Shown: piece by piece, positions 1 through 7,224 of the stretch | Layout: each line of letters begins with the position of its first letter | Numbering within the stretch: the first letter of the stretch is position 1 | Assembly (NCBI GenBank): GCA_017468425.1 | Contig: JAFUIO010000004.1 | Coordinates: 1-32,854, forward strand | Source of the DNA: Clostridia bacterium | GTDB lineage: Bacteria; Bacillota; Clostridia; Oscillospirales; Acutalibacteraceae | Direction of reading: 5' to 3' | DNA length: 32,854 nucleotides | Made by a program: the position numbers and the translations under genes | Notes under the pieces: generated by a model | The model's database searches: none | Seen by the model: the letters and a program-made list of their open reading frames with translations, nothing else | What the model was told of the DNA's origin: nothing

Positions 1-36
1 AAATTATAATTTATCTGTGTATTTATTTTAATTTTC

Positions 37-112
37 GTAGGGGTCGATGCCCACATCGACCCGAAAAATCTCTTGTAATCTGAAGCGGGACGATGTGGGC
101 ATCGTCCCCTAC
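37..112. repeat. Nested inverted-repeat element (REP/MITE-like)
   Basis: Two 27-base arms, 37-63 and 86-112, are inverted repeats matching at 25 of 27 positions, separated by 22 AT-rich bases. Each arm is also a hairpin by itself: GGGTCGATG/CATCGACCC with a 4-base loop in the first, GGGACGATG/CATCGTCCC in the second. The two positions that differ between the arms change together, so each small hairpin stays paired while the long one gains two mismatches. Similar GTAGGGG...CCCCTAC units are, from memory and unchecked, common interspersed repeats in gut Clostridia. It contains no coding sequence. Confidence 0.75.
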
Positions 113-145
113 AATGAAGGAATTAATAATCATATAAATTATAAT

Positions 146-173
146 TTGACTTTTACATTTAATCTGTTATACT
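146..173 (+). promoter_or_regulatory. Promoter of the CE15-like esterase gene
   Basis: TTGACT (146-151), a 16-base spacer and TATACT (168-173) form a good vegetative promoter. It lies directly downstream of the inverted-repeat element and just upstream of the AAGGAG ribosome site at 181-186. Confidence 0.6.
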
Positions 174-194
174 TTTTATAAAGGAGTTGATTTT

Positions 195-1280
195 ATGATT
201 GATAAAATGTTAAAAGAACTCAATCTTCCTTCGCCACTTGATATTACCGGCGAAAAAATCACAACAAAAGAAGAATGGGAAAACGCACGTAAGCTTGTTC
301 TCAACACAATGCTTGAAAATGAATACGGATATATTCCTGAAAATCCTGATAACGTTTCTTTTGAAATTAAAGAATTTGACGAAAGACGTTACTGTGCAGG
401 AAAAGCGTACCTTGCCAAAGTAGAAGCTACAGCTGAATTAATGGGAGAAATTTTCACTTTTCCTTTTACATATGTTTATCCTAAAAAAGGCAACAAGCAT
501 AAAACCATTGTTCACATAAATTTCAGAAATAATGTACCTGATGAATATATGCCCACAGAAGAAATTATTGACAACGGCTTTGGTTGTGCGTCTTTCTGCT
601 ACAAAGACATAACAAGCGATGACGGTGATTTCACAAACGGTCTTGCCGGTATAATTTATAAAAATGGCGAAAGAACACTTCATTCTCCCGGAAAAATTGC
701 AATGTGGGCCTGGGCAGCAATGAGAGTTATGGATTTCCTGCAGACAAGAGATGAGGTTGATAAAAGTTCAATTACTGTTGCAGGACATTCAAGGCTCGGC
801 AAAACTGCACTTCTTACTGCTGCAGTTGATACACGATTTTCTTGTGCACATTCAAACTGTGCAGGCTGCAGCGGAGACGCATTAAACAGAGGAAAGATTA
901 ACGGCAACGAAACAATAAAACATATCACAAATGTTTTTCCTTACTGGTTCTGTGAAAAATACAAGGAATTTGCTGATAAAGATAACGAAACACCTTTTGA
1001 CCAGCATTTTATGCACGCACTTATAGCACCGAGAAAAGTTCACGTGGCATCTGCAGAAAAAGATATCTGGGCCGCACAGCCACAACAGTTTCTCGCTTGT
1101 GTGGCAGCCAATGAAGTGTACAACCTTTACGGAATAAAAGGTTTTGTTTTTTCAGAAGAAGATTATCTCAATGCAGGAAAATTTCTGAACGAAGGTAATA
1201 TCGGGTTCTGCTACCGCGAAGGCACACACTATTTTTCACGCGATGACTGGCACGGACTTATGGATTTTTTGAACAAATAA
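195..1280 (+). CDS. CE15-like (glucuronoyl esterase family) alpha/beta hydrolase
   Basis: A 361-residue serine esterase. The nucleophile elbow GHSRLGKTAL places Ser199 in the G-x-S-R-x-G-K signature of carbohydrate esterase family 15, whose members cleave glucuronoyl esters linking xylan to lignin. His345 in GTHYFSRDDW is the likely catalytic histidine, and Asp290 or Glu288 in SAEKDIW a candidate acid. The start is fixed by AAGGAG eight bases upstream. There is no signal peptide, so unlike characterised CE15 enzymes it should be cytoplasmic and act on imported material. It is a single-gene unit with its own promoter and a shared terminator. The family call is good; the substrate is inferred, and a generic acetylxylan-esterase-like role is possible. 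Confidence 0.75.
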   Translation: MIDKMLKELNLPSPLDITGEKITTKEEWENARKLVLNTMLENEYGYIPENPDNVSFEIKEFDERRYCAGKAYLAKVEATAELMGEIFTFPFTYVYPKKGNKHKTIVHINFRNNVPDEYMPTEEIIDNGFGCASFCYKDITSDDGDFTNGLAGIIYKNGERTLHSPGKIAMWAWAAMRVMDFLQTRDEVDKSSITVAGHSRLGKTALLTAAVDTRFSCAHSNCAGCSGDALNRGKINGNETIKHITNVFPYWFCEKYKEFADKDNETPFDQHFMHALIAPRKVHVASAEKDIWAAQPQQFLACVAANEVYNLYGIKGFVFSEEDYLNAGKFLNEGNIGFCYREGTHYFSRDDWHGLMDFLNK

Positions 1281-1296
1281 AAGTATACAGACATAA

Positions 1297-1326
1297 AAAA
1301 ACGTGTATCTTCCGATACACGTTTTT
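1297..1326. terminator. Bidirectional terminator
   Basis: A 13-bp perfect stem (1297-1309 with 1314-1326, loop TTCC) has an A-run on the left and a T-run on the right, so it can end both the esterase transcript (+) and the M23 hydrolase transcript (-), which converge here. Confidence 0.9.
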
Positions 1327-1335
1327 GTTTTAGGT

Positions 1336-2703
1336 TTAGATATAAGGTTCGGGATTCATTGTGTTACCCCACATACCATCGCGGATTTCGAAGTGGGAAT
1401 GTGCACCTGTTGAGTTACCTGTTGTACCCATAATTGCAATCTGTTCACCCTGTTCAACTCTTTGGCCGACAGAAACGAGATTTACATAGTGGTGACCGTA
1501 AAGTGTAAGGAAACCATCGTCATGAGTAATCATAACAGTGTTACCGTAACCTGAACACCAGCCTGAATATGAAACTGTACCTGCTTTAGCAGCAACAATT
1601 TTCTTTGTGAAGGGACCTGTTCTGCCACCTGAGCCACCACAGGAAATATCAATACCCGCGTGCATCTTGTATACACCTGATACGGGATTTACACGCATAC
1701 CGTATCTTGATGAAATATATGCATCTGAATAAGGAACGGGATTAATGTAGCCTGTAGGATTCTTTGACGGTACATAGTTATGTGATGAACCGCCTGATGA
1801 AGAACTGCCACTTGAAGAACTACTGCCTGATGATGAACTGCTGCCGGAGCTGCCTGAAGAACTGCTGCCAGAGCTGCCTGAAGAACTGCTGCCGGGCTTG
1901 GAAATTGTGCTACTTCCGCCGGAATTAGCAATCATACTCTGGACAAGATCAGCAGCTGCTTCTTCCTGCTGGTCAAGCCATGCAATTGCATTACGATACT
2001 CAGCACTCTGTTGGTCAAGAGAATCCATCACTCGACACATTTCATCCATCTGATCGTTAAAGCTATCCTTAACCTTGTTCTGGATTTCCAATTCGCTCTC
2101 AAGGTTATTTTTTTCAGTTTCAAGATTGCTGCGTTTTTCGCCTAATTCAATCTTCAATTTTTCAGCCTTGTCAACTTTTGCAACAAGAGAGGTAACAATT
2201 TTGTCGTCGTTGTCAGCAATTCTCTTAATCAATTCACTGATTGTAAGATATGTTGCAAGGTTATCTGCACTAAGAAGAAGTTTAAGAGTTGAACCTGAGC
2301 CTGCCATATATGTGGCTTTCATTCTGACTGCAAGTTTTGCTTTTGTGTCAGCAATTTCAGTTTCGTTTTTATCAATATCTTCCTGAGTTTTGATAATCTG
2401 CTTATTAATCTTTTCAACTTTTCCGTTAGTTTCTACAATCTTTTTATCGAGCACATCGATTTCAGCCTGGCAATTGTTTATCTGCACCTGTAAAGCGGAA
2501 ATGTATTCTGCCTGTTTGTTTTTTTCGTTTTTGATTTTATTGAGTTCTGCTTCCTGTTTTTCACGTTTTGCCTGGATTTCTGCTATTTCAGCTTCCAGTT
2601 CAGATTTGGATTTGGCTGCAGATGATGAAATTGAGAACATTACACTGAAAACAAGGACAACTGCCATAAGTGCAGAAAATGCTCTGAATAATTTACTCTT
2701 CAT
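1336..2703 (-). CDS. Secreted coiled-coil M23 peptidoglycan hydrolase (PcsB/EnvC-like)
   Basis: A 455-residue secreted wall hydrolase and the probable FtsEX effector. Order: signal peptide (about 1-30), long coiled coil (about 32-255), a Ser/Gly linker (about 262-307), then an M23 endopeptidase domain with HAGID (His348, Asp352) and HSH (His435, His437), the zinc-binding set of active LytM enzymes. The upstream ATG at 2710-2712 is only one base from AGGAG. The ATG at 2701-2703, ten bases from AGGAG and followed by MKSK, is preferred. Its start overlaps the ftsX end by 11 bases, indicating coupling. FtsEX is known to activate coiled-coil hydrolases (EnvC, PcsB, CwlO) across the membrane. The linker DNA carries 24-bp tandem repeats. 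Confidence 0.9.
   Translation of the reverse strand: MKSKLFRAFSALMAVVLVFSVMFSISSSAAKSKSELEAEIAEIQAKREKQEAELNKIKNEKNKQAEYISALQVQINNCQAEIDVLDKKIVETNGKVEKINKQIIKTQEDIDKNETEIADTKAKLAVRMKATYMAGSGSTLKLLLSADNLATYLTISELIKRIADNDDKIVTSLVAKVDKAEKLKIELGEKRSNLETEKNNLESELEIQNKVKDSFNDQMDEMCRVMDSLDQQSAEYRNAIAWLDQQEEAAADLVQSMIANSGGSSTISKPGSSSSGSSGSSSSGSSGSSSSSGSSSSSGSSSSGGSSHNYVPSKNPTGYINPVPYSDAYISSRYGMRVNPVSGVYKMHAGIDISCGGSGGRTGPFTKKIVAAKAGTVSYSGWCSGYGNTVMITHDDGFLTLYGHHYVNLVSVGQRVEQGEQIAIMGTTGNSTGAHSHFEIRDGMWGNTMNPEPYI
1835..1897. repeat. 24-bp tandem repeat in the M23 linker
   Basis: Two 24-base units (1835-1858, 1859-1882) differ at one position and are followed by a partial third copy to about 1897. On the coding strand they encode the Gly/Ser linker of the wall hydrolase. 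Each unit is exactly eight codons, so copy-number change would lengthen or shorten the linker in frame. Confidence 0.75.
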
Positions 2704-3622
2704 CCGGGTCATACTCCTGTTCTTTCAAATATTTGCTGATTGACACAGCACTACCAAATGCACCGGTAATAATACCTACTGCAAGGAACGCAATAAGAAG
2801 TGTAAGAATGTGGTCCATAAACGGAACAAGTCCGCCGTTCATAAGGAAGCCGATACTGCCGCCAAACGAATTACCCACAAGTTCATAAACTCCCCATATC
2901 AATCCGAGGGCTAAACCGCCCGCGATTATGCCGAGCAACATACCTTCAACCATAAACGGCCAACGGATAAACCATGATGTTGCACCAACAGATTTCATAA
3001 TCTTTATTTCAAGACGACGAGAGAACATCGTAATCTTGATTGTGTTAGAGATAATAAACAGAGAAACGATAAGAAGAATAACAATAACACCTAAACTGAT
3101 TATTGTTACGGTTTCTCTGATTTTAGCAACCTGCTGTGAAAGTTCCCTGTCCTCACGAACGCTCTGTATTCCTTCAACCTTTTTGATTTGTTTGAGTGTT
3201 GAGTCAAACTGATTAAGGTCTTCAAGAACTACTCTGTATGAATGAGGAAGCGGATTTTCTATTCCTTCAAAAATTGCCTTGTCAGCACCGAGATTTTTTT
3301 TCTGTTCTTCGAATGCCTTTGCACCGTCTACGAATTCGCAATCTTTGACATTTTCAATTTTCATCAGGTCTGTTTTAACCTGCTGCACTTTAGCTTTGTC
3401 TGCATCGTCATCAAGGAATGTTACAATAACATTAGCATCCTCGATGTTTGTGATAATCTGCTGCATATTTACGATGAGCATATATGCAATACCCATCATT
3501 ACAAGACACGCAAGCAAAACTGAAATAGATGCTACAGACATAAGCCTGTTAAGCCATATATTTCTGAAGCCTTCTTTTGTAAGGTAACCGAGGCTACCTC
3601 CGCCTCTTTTTTCTTTTGCCAT
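2693..3622 (-). CDS. ftsX: Cell division ABC transporter permease FtsX
   Basis: A 309-residue membrane subunit that pairs with FtsE and transmits ATP hydrolysis to an extracellular wall hydrolase. Visible parts: a cytoplasmic N-terminus rich in Lys/Gly, TM1 at about 31-53, an extracellular domain at about 55-170 (NPLPHSYRV is typical of FtsX), then TM2 (173-195), TM3 (225-250) and TM4 (275-298). Length is normal for Gram-positive FtsX. The start lies 2 bases beyond the ftsE stop, with GGAGGTG inside the last ftsE codons as ribosome site. Its 3' end contains the ribosome site of the hydrolase gene, so the three genes form a translationally linked unit. Confidence 0.95.
   Translation of the reverse strand: MAKEKRGGGSLGYLTKEGFRNIWLNRLMSVASISVLLACLVMMGIAYMLIVNMQQIITNIEDANVIVTFLDDDADKAKVQQVKTDLMKIENVKDCEFVDGAKAFEEQKKNLGADKAIFEGIENPLPHSYRVVLEDLNQFDSTLKQIKKVEGIQSVREDRELSQQVAKIRETVTIISLGVIVILLIVSLFIISNTIKITMFSRRLEIKIMKSVGATSWFIRWPFMVEGMLLGIIAGGLALGLIWGVYELVGNSFGGSIGFLMNGGLVPFMDHILTLLIAFLAVGIITGAFGSAVSISKYLKEQEYDPDEE
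2714..2718 (-). promoter_or_regulatory. Ribosome site deciding the M23 hydrolase start
   Basis: AGGAG on the minus strand is one base from the first ATG (2710-2712) and ten bases from the second (2701-2703). The second therefore fits; it also gives a normal signal peptide start. Confidence 0.65.
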
Positions 3623-3624
3623 AA

Positions 3625-4572
3625 TTATTCAGCACCTCCATCTTCATTTTCCGATGAAGTATTATCATCAAGGTAAACTGAATATTTGTTGTTTTCAAGA
3701 TTATTATAAATCTCGTCAACATCAATTTCATTGGTGTGGCCTGATTCTTTTTCTTCACCCATAGTTTCCATAAATCTGCTTAAGTCTTCAACGCTGTCCT
3801 CATCAGGATAATATGCTTCTGCAGATTTTTTGCGCATACGGCGAAGCTGCTTTTTCTCTTCCTTAGCTGTATATGTTTTTGCATACTTTTTAGCCAGGGG
3901 GCTTGATTCAAGGTCACCGTCTGAAACAACATTACCGTCATCAAGAGTAATAACTCTCTTTTCGAACTGTCTTACAAGGTCGTGCTCATGGGTAACCATA
4001 ATAACCGTTGTGCCTTTTTCGTTGATATCCTTAAGCAAATCAACAATTTCAAAAGCCATTGTGGGGTCTATGTTACCTGTAGGCTCGTCCGCGATAATAA
4101 CTTTCGCTTCGTTTACCAACGCACGTGCGAGGGCAACTCTCTGCTGTTCACCACCTGAAAGTTCATTGGGGAAACATCTTGCTTTGTTTGAAAGACCTAC
4201 ACGAGTGATTACAAACGGAACTTTTTTGCGGATTTCAGATTCTCTTGCACCTATAACACGCATAGCAAAAGCAACGTTTTCATATACTGTCATATTGGGG
4301 ATGAGTCGGAAATCCTGGAAAACGATACCGAGATCACGTCTGAAGTAAGGAATCTCACGCTTTTTAAGGTCGTTGAGAGTTTTACCGTTGACAATAACCG
4401 TACCGCTTGAAGGAACTTCCTCACGCATAAGGATTTTCAAAAAGGTACTTTTACCGGCACCTGAAGAACCTACAACGAACACAAACTCGCCCTGTTCAAT
4501 ATGAATATTGACATTTTTAAGAGCCTGGGTTCCGTTCTCATACCTCTTTGAAACATTAATAAAGTCAATCAT
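3625..4572 (-). CDS. ftsE: Cell division ATP-binding protein FtsE with C-terminal extension
   Basis: A 315-residue ABC ATPase that energises FtsX. Motifs in order: Walker A GSSGAGKST (35-43), Q-loop Gln86, signature LSGGEQQR (138-145), Walker B VIIADE (158-163) and switch His195. FtsE usually ends near residue 220-230. Here about 85 more residues follow: first a basic patch (KKQLRRMRKK), then a strongly acidic, low-complexity tail that looks disordered. The gene starts 19 bases after the regulator gene, with AGAGG upstream, and leads straight into ftsX. Function is certain from family and context; the role of the tail is unknown. Confidence 0.95.
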   Translation of the reverse strand: MIDFINVSKRYENGTQALKNVNIHIEQGEFVFVVGSSGAGKSTFLKILMREEVPSSGTVIVNGKTLNDLKKREIPYFRRDLGIVFQDFRLIPNMTVYENVAFAMRVIGARESEIRKKVPFVITRVGLSNKARCFPNELSGGEQQRVALARALVNEAKVIIADEPTGNIDPTMAFEIVDLLKDINEKGTTVIMVTHEHDLVRQFEKRVITLDDGNVVSDGDLESSPLAKKYAKTYTAKEEKKQLRRMRKKSAEAYYPDEDSVEDLSRFMETMGEEKESGHTNEIDVDEIYNNLENNKYSVYLDDNTSSENEDGGAE

Positions 4573-4591
4573 TTTCTAAAATTCCTCTTAA

Positions 4592-5674
4592 TTAATATTT
4601 TACCGGGTTGGCGTCAAGATATTTTTTGACCATAAGAGCTACTTTGAATACGATTGCATCATCAAATTCACGAAGGTCAAGACCTGTGAGTTTTTTGATT
4701 TTCTCAAGTCTGTAAACAAGAGTATTTCTGTGGACAAAAAGTTTTCTTGATGTTTCGGAAACATTGAGGTTATTTTCAAAGAAACGCTGAATTGTGAAGA
4801 GTGTTTCATGGTCGAGGCTTTCGATTGAGCCTTTTTTGAACACTTCTTTAAGGAACATTTCACAAAGAGTTGTGGGAAGCTGATAAATAAGTCTTGCAAT
4901 ACCGAGATTATCATAGCTGATAACAATTTTTTCAGTATCGAAGAATTTGCCAACTTCTGTTGCAACCTGTGCTTCTTTGAATGACCTTGCAAGAGACTTG
5001 ATACCTGTTACTGTTGAACCGATACCTACAAGCACATTTGAATAATATTCAACACCGAGGCTGTCAATTATTGAACGTGCAAGCTTTTCAAGGTCTTTAG
5101 TTTCAATATTGGGTTTAACCTCTTTGACAAGAGCAATGTCTGTTTCATTGATGCTGATAACGAAGTCTTTGTTCTTTTCGGGGAAAAGATTCTGGAGAAT
5201 TTCAAGTGCTGTTACTTCGTCTTTTGAGAAAATTTTAAGAAGAATAACAACTCTTGCTGCATCACTGTTAAAGCGGAGCTCCCTTGCTTTAAGGAAAATA
5301 TCTCCGGGAAGAATATTATCAAGAATAACATTCTTCACGAAATTGCCTCTGTCATATTTTTCATCATAGCACTGTTTGATATTTTCAAGTGATATACAAA
5401 CAAGACTAACGAGCTTTCTTGCTTCGAAATCATCGCCTTCCACAAAAGCAGCATATTCTGCATTGACGCGGTTGCCGAGCGTCTTGAAAGTCTTTGTTCC
5501 GATTTTTACACAGTCATTGCTTTCAAAAACTTTTGAACAATCACCGATGTTCTCTCCGATAACGGAAAGTTCACTACAAGCGATAATTGCACCTGTTTCG
5601 TCAATAACGCCAACTGTTCTTTCAATAGCATCTTTCATCTGATGAACAATGCCCTGGAAAACACGATTTGCCAT
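4592..5674 (-). CDS. PucR/CdaR-family transcriptional regulator
   Basis: About 360 residues. The C-terminus holds the PucR-type helix-turn-helix (about 303-333, with NVSETSRKLFVHRNTLVYRL). The middle resembles the degenerate GGDEF-like domain of CdaR regulators (about 135-265), and the N-terminal part looks like a sensing domain (GVIDETGAIIACSE). An upstream ATG at 5705-5707 has no ribosome site; the ATG at 5672-5674 (MANRVFQGIV) follows GAGAGTG and is preferred. It is the first gene of the ftsEX-hydrolase operon, behind a strong promoter, so it may autoregulate the cluster. Family members usually control sugar-diacid or purine genes; a link to cell division is inferred from position only. 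Confidence 0.8.
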   Translation of the reverse strand: MANRVFQGIVHQMKDAIERTVGVIDETGAIIACSELSVIGENIGDCSKVFESNDCVKIGTKTFKTLGNRVNAEYAAFVEGDDFEARKLVSLVCISLENIKQCYDEKYDRGNFVKNVILDNILPGDIFLKARELRFNSDAARVVILLKIFSKDEVTALEILQNLFPEKNKDFVISINETDIALVKEVKPNIETKDLEKLARSIIDSLGVEYYSNVLVGIGSTVTGIKSLARSFKEAQVATEVGKFFDTEKIVISYDNLGIARLIYQLPTTLCEMFLKEVFKKGSIESLDHETLFTIQRFFENNLNVSETSRKLFVHRNTLVYRLEKIKKLTGLDLREFDDAIVFKVALMVKKYLDANPVKY

Positions 5675-5714
5675 ATTAATCACTCTCACTTTTAATCTTT
5701 GTTCCATATCAAAC

Positions 5715-5731
5715 CGGATTCAAAAAATCCG
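5715..5731. promoter_or_regulatory. Small inverted repeat in the regulator leader
   Basis: CGGATT, a 5-base spacer and AATCCG form a 6-bp hairpin between the promoter and the start of the PucR/CdaR-like gene. It could be an operator or leader hairpin; no function can be assigned from sequence. Confidence 0.35.
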
Positions 5732-5761
5732 TTGTGCATTTTGCTACCAAAACACATTGTA

Positions 5762-5790
5762 ATTATACACTTTTGTAACTGATTTTGCAA
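5762..5790 (-). promoter_or_regulatory. Promoter of the regulator-ftsEX-hydrolase operon
   Basis: On the minus strand: TTGCAA (5785-5790), a 17-base spacer and a perfect TATAAT (5762-5767), about 90 bases before the preferred regulator start. The rest of 5791-5926 is very AT-rich; I see no clear terminator for the pseudouridine synthase gene in it. Confidence 0.7.
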
Positions 5791-5926
5791 CCGAAATGTA
5801 ACAATTTAATGGATTTTTTTCAGTTTTTTTAGATTTTTAACAATTTATTCACACTTTTTATAGATAAAGTCCAAAAAAAATACAGTTTATTCGTCTTTTT
5901 CACTATGTGCATTATCACAATACAAT

Positions 5927-6640
5927 TTATCTTTTTTCTATCAGCGAAAGTTCATTTTCGGTGATTTCTCTGCACTCGCCTTCCTCCAGAGATTCATCAA
6001 GATGCAGATTACCTATTGAGATGCGTTTGAGAAAAGTTACTTCATTACCGACAGAAGCAAACATTCTCTTAATCTGATGATATTTACCTTCCCTTATTGT
6101 AATTTCAGCGACCTTACCTTCCTCATCAATAACACGCACGAGTGCATCCATACACTGTGTGCCGTCAGAAAGAACTGCACCGTTCTCGAGTGTCTGCCTT
6201 GCTTCTTCTGACAGCCTGTCCCTGAGATTGGCAATATATGTTTTAGGCACATGCTTTAACGGGGATAAAATTCTGTGTGCAAAATCACCGTCGTCAGTAA
6301 TCAACATAAAGCCTACAGTATCGCGGTCAAGTCTGCCTGCAGGAAAAAGATTTTTTCTTTTCAGGGCTTCCGGCACAATATCAATAACCGTTTTTATTTT
6401 GTTATCGGTTGTTGCACTTACAACACCCTGAGGTTTATTCATCATTATGTAAATATGTTCTTTGAAGAAAAGCGGTTTACCGTTAACTGTAATTTCACTG
6501 TTTTCCGCATCAACTTTTGCAGAAGAATCTGTTACCGATTTTCCGTCAACGGCAACAGACCCGCTTTTTATCATTGAGCGGGCATCGTTCCTTGAAACAT
6601 TCATCTGTGAAGAAATTATTTTATCAATTCTTTGTATCAT
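5927..6640 (-). CDS. RsuA-type rRNA pseudouridine synthase
   Basis: A 237-residue enzyme that isomerises uridine in rRNA, RsuA/RluB family. It has an N-terminal S4 RNA-binding domain (about 1-50, RIDKIISSQMNVSRNDARSM) and a catalytic domain with GRLDRDTVG, in which Asp105 is the expected nucleophile, plus EGKYHQIKRMF near the C-terminus, typical of RsuA rather than RluA enzymes. The ATG at 6647-6649 abuts GAGG. The ATG at 6638-6640, nine bases away, is preferred. The start overlaps the end of the DUF4830 gene by 17 bases, implying cotranscription. The exact target, small- or large-subunit RNA, cannot be read from sequence. Confidence 0.88.
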   Translation of the reverse strand: MIQRIDKIISSQMNVSRNDARSMIKSGSVAVDGKSVTDSSAKVDAENSEITVNGKPLFFKEHIYIMMNKPQGVVSATTDNKIKTVIDIVPEALKRKNLFPAGRLDRDTVGFMLITDDGDFAHRILSPLKHVPKTYIANLRDRLSEEARQTLENGAVLSDGTQCMDALVRVIDEEGKVAEITIREGKYHQIKRMFASVGNEVTFLKRISIGNLHLDESLEEGECREITENELSLIEKR

Positions 6641-7130
6641 TTTTAACATCCTCAGGATAATCTATTGTATAAGTTTTTGCAGTTTTCCCGAGCAAAGTAA
6701 TGTCAGAGGCAATAACGTTACCGTTAAAAATCAGCAGATTCGCCTGTACATACCCTGTTTTATTTTCGTAACCGGGAAAATTATTTATATTATAAGTCCA
6801 TTTTTTTACTATCTGACCTTTGTACTTTTCAAGGTCAAAGCCCTGACGTTTCTGCAAGGCATTATATTCGTCATAAACACTGTCAAATTCAGAAGGAATA
6901 ATAACTTCTCTTACCTGTGCAGGTTCAATGTCAAAATCCCATCCGAATTGTGACAGATAAGCTATACGTTGTTTGTCATCTGCCGCACGCAAAGAAATAG
7001 CACCTTCTGCCACCGCAGAAGAAGTAACCTTTTTATCTGCGAACATCATACCGCATACTAATACTATAACAACAAACAACAAAAGAAGAATAATTCTTAT
7101 TTTTGAAGATTTGACAGATACAACAAACAT
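6624..7130 (-). CDS. DUF4830-type membrane-anchored protein
   Basis: A 168-residue protein of unknown function. One hydrophobic segment near the N-terminus (about 11-30) anchors an extracytoplasmic domain. The stretch from YLSQFGWDF through VIIPSEFDSVYDEYN and FDLEKYKGQ to ANLLIFNGNVIASD matches my recollection of the DUF4830 family of Firmicutes. A GTG at 7137-7139 falls inside the GAGGTG ribosome site; the ATG at 7128-7130 is preferred. It overlaps the pseudouridine synthase gene downstream and follows a weak terminator. A secreted regulatory or wall-associated role is possible but not supported by any motif. Confidence 0.75.
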   Translation of the reverse strand: MFVVSVKSSKIRIILLLLFVVIVLVCGMMFADKKVTSSAVAEGAISLRAADDKQRIAYLSQFGWDFDIEPAQVREVIIPSEFDSVYDEYNALQKRQGFDLEKYKGQIVKKWTYNINNFPGYENKTGYVQANLLIFNGNVIASDITLLGKTAKTYTIDYPEDVKNDTKN

Positions 7131-7185
7131 AAATAACACCTCACAAATATTTATGAGAAAGTTATTATGTTTATAACCTAAATAT

Positions 7186-7217
7186 AATTCCCCGTAGGAT
7201 TACTCCGGCGGGGAATT
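7186..7217. terminator. Probable terminator of the rsmD-coaD operon
   Basis: A 9-bp stem (AATTCCCCG at 7186-7194, CGGGGAATT at 7209-7217) with a 14-base loop directly follows the coiled-coil gene. The following bases on the minus strand are A/T-rich but lack a clean T-run, so it may leak into the DUF4830 gene. Confidence 0.5.
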
Positions 7218-7224
7218 TGAATAA

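Noticed and set aside
1689..1931. An 80-codon frame rich in Ala, Val and Gln inside the M23 gene
   Set aside because: It is the shifted reading of the Ser/Gly tandem repeats; no ribosome site.
2075..2743. Two plus-strand frames opposite the M23 gene coiled coil
   Set aside because: Ser/Leu-rich antisense shadows of the coiled-coil codons, without start signals.
5791..5926. A terminator or small RNA in the AT-rich gap after the pseudouridine synthase gene
   Set aside because: Only 4-5-bp stems and A/T runs are present; nothing exceeds what such base composition gives by chance.
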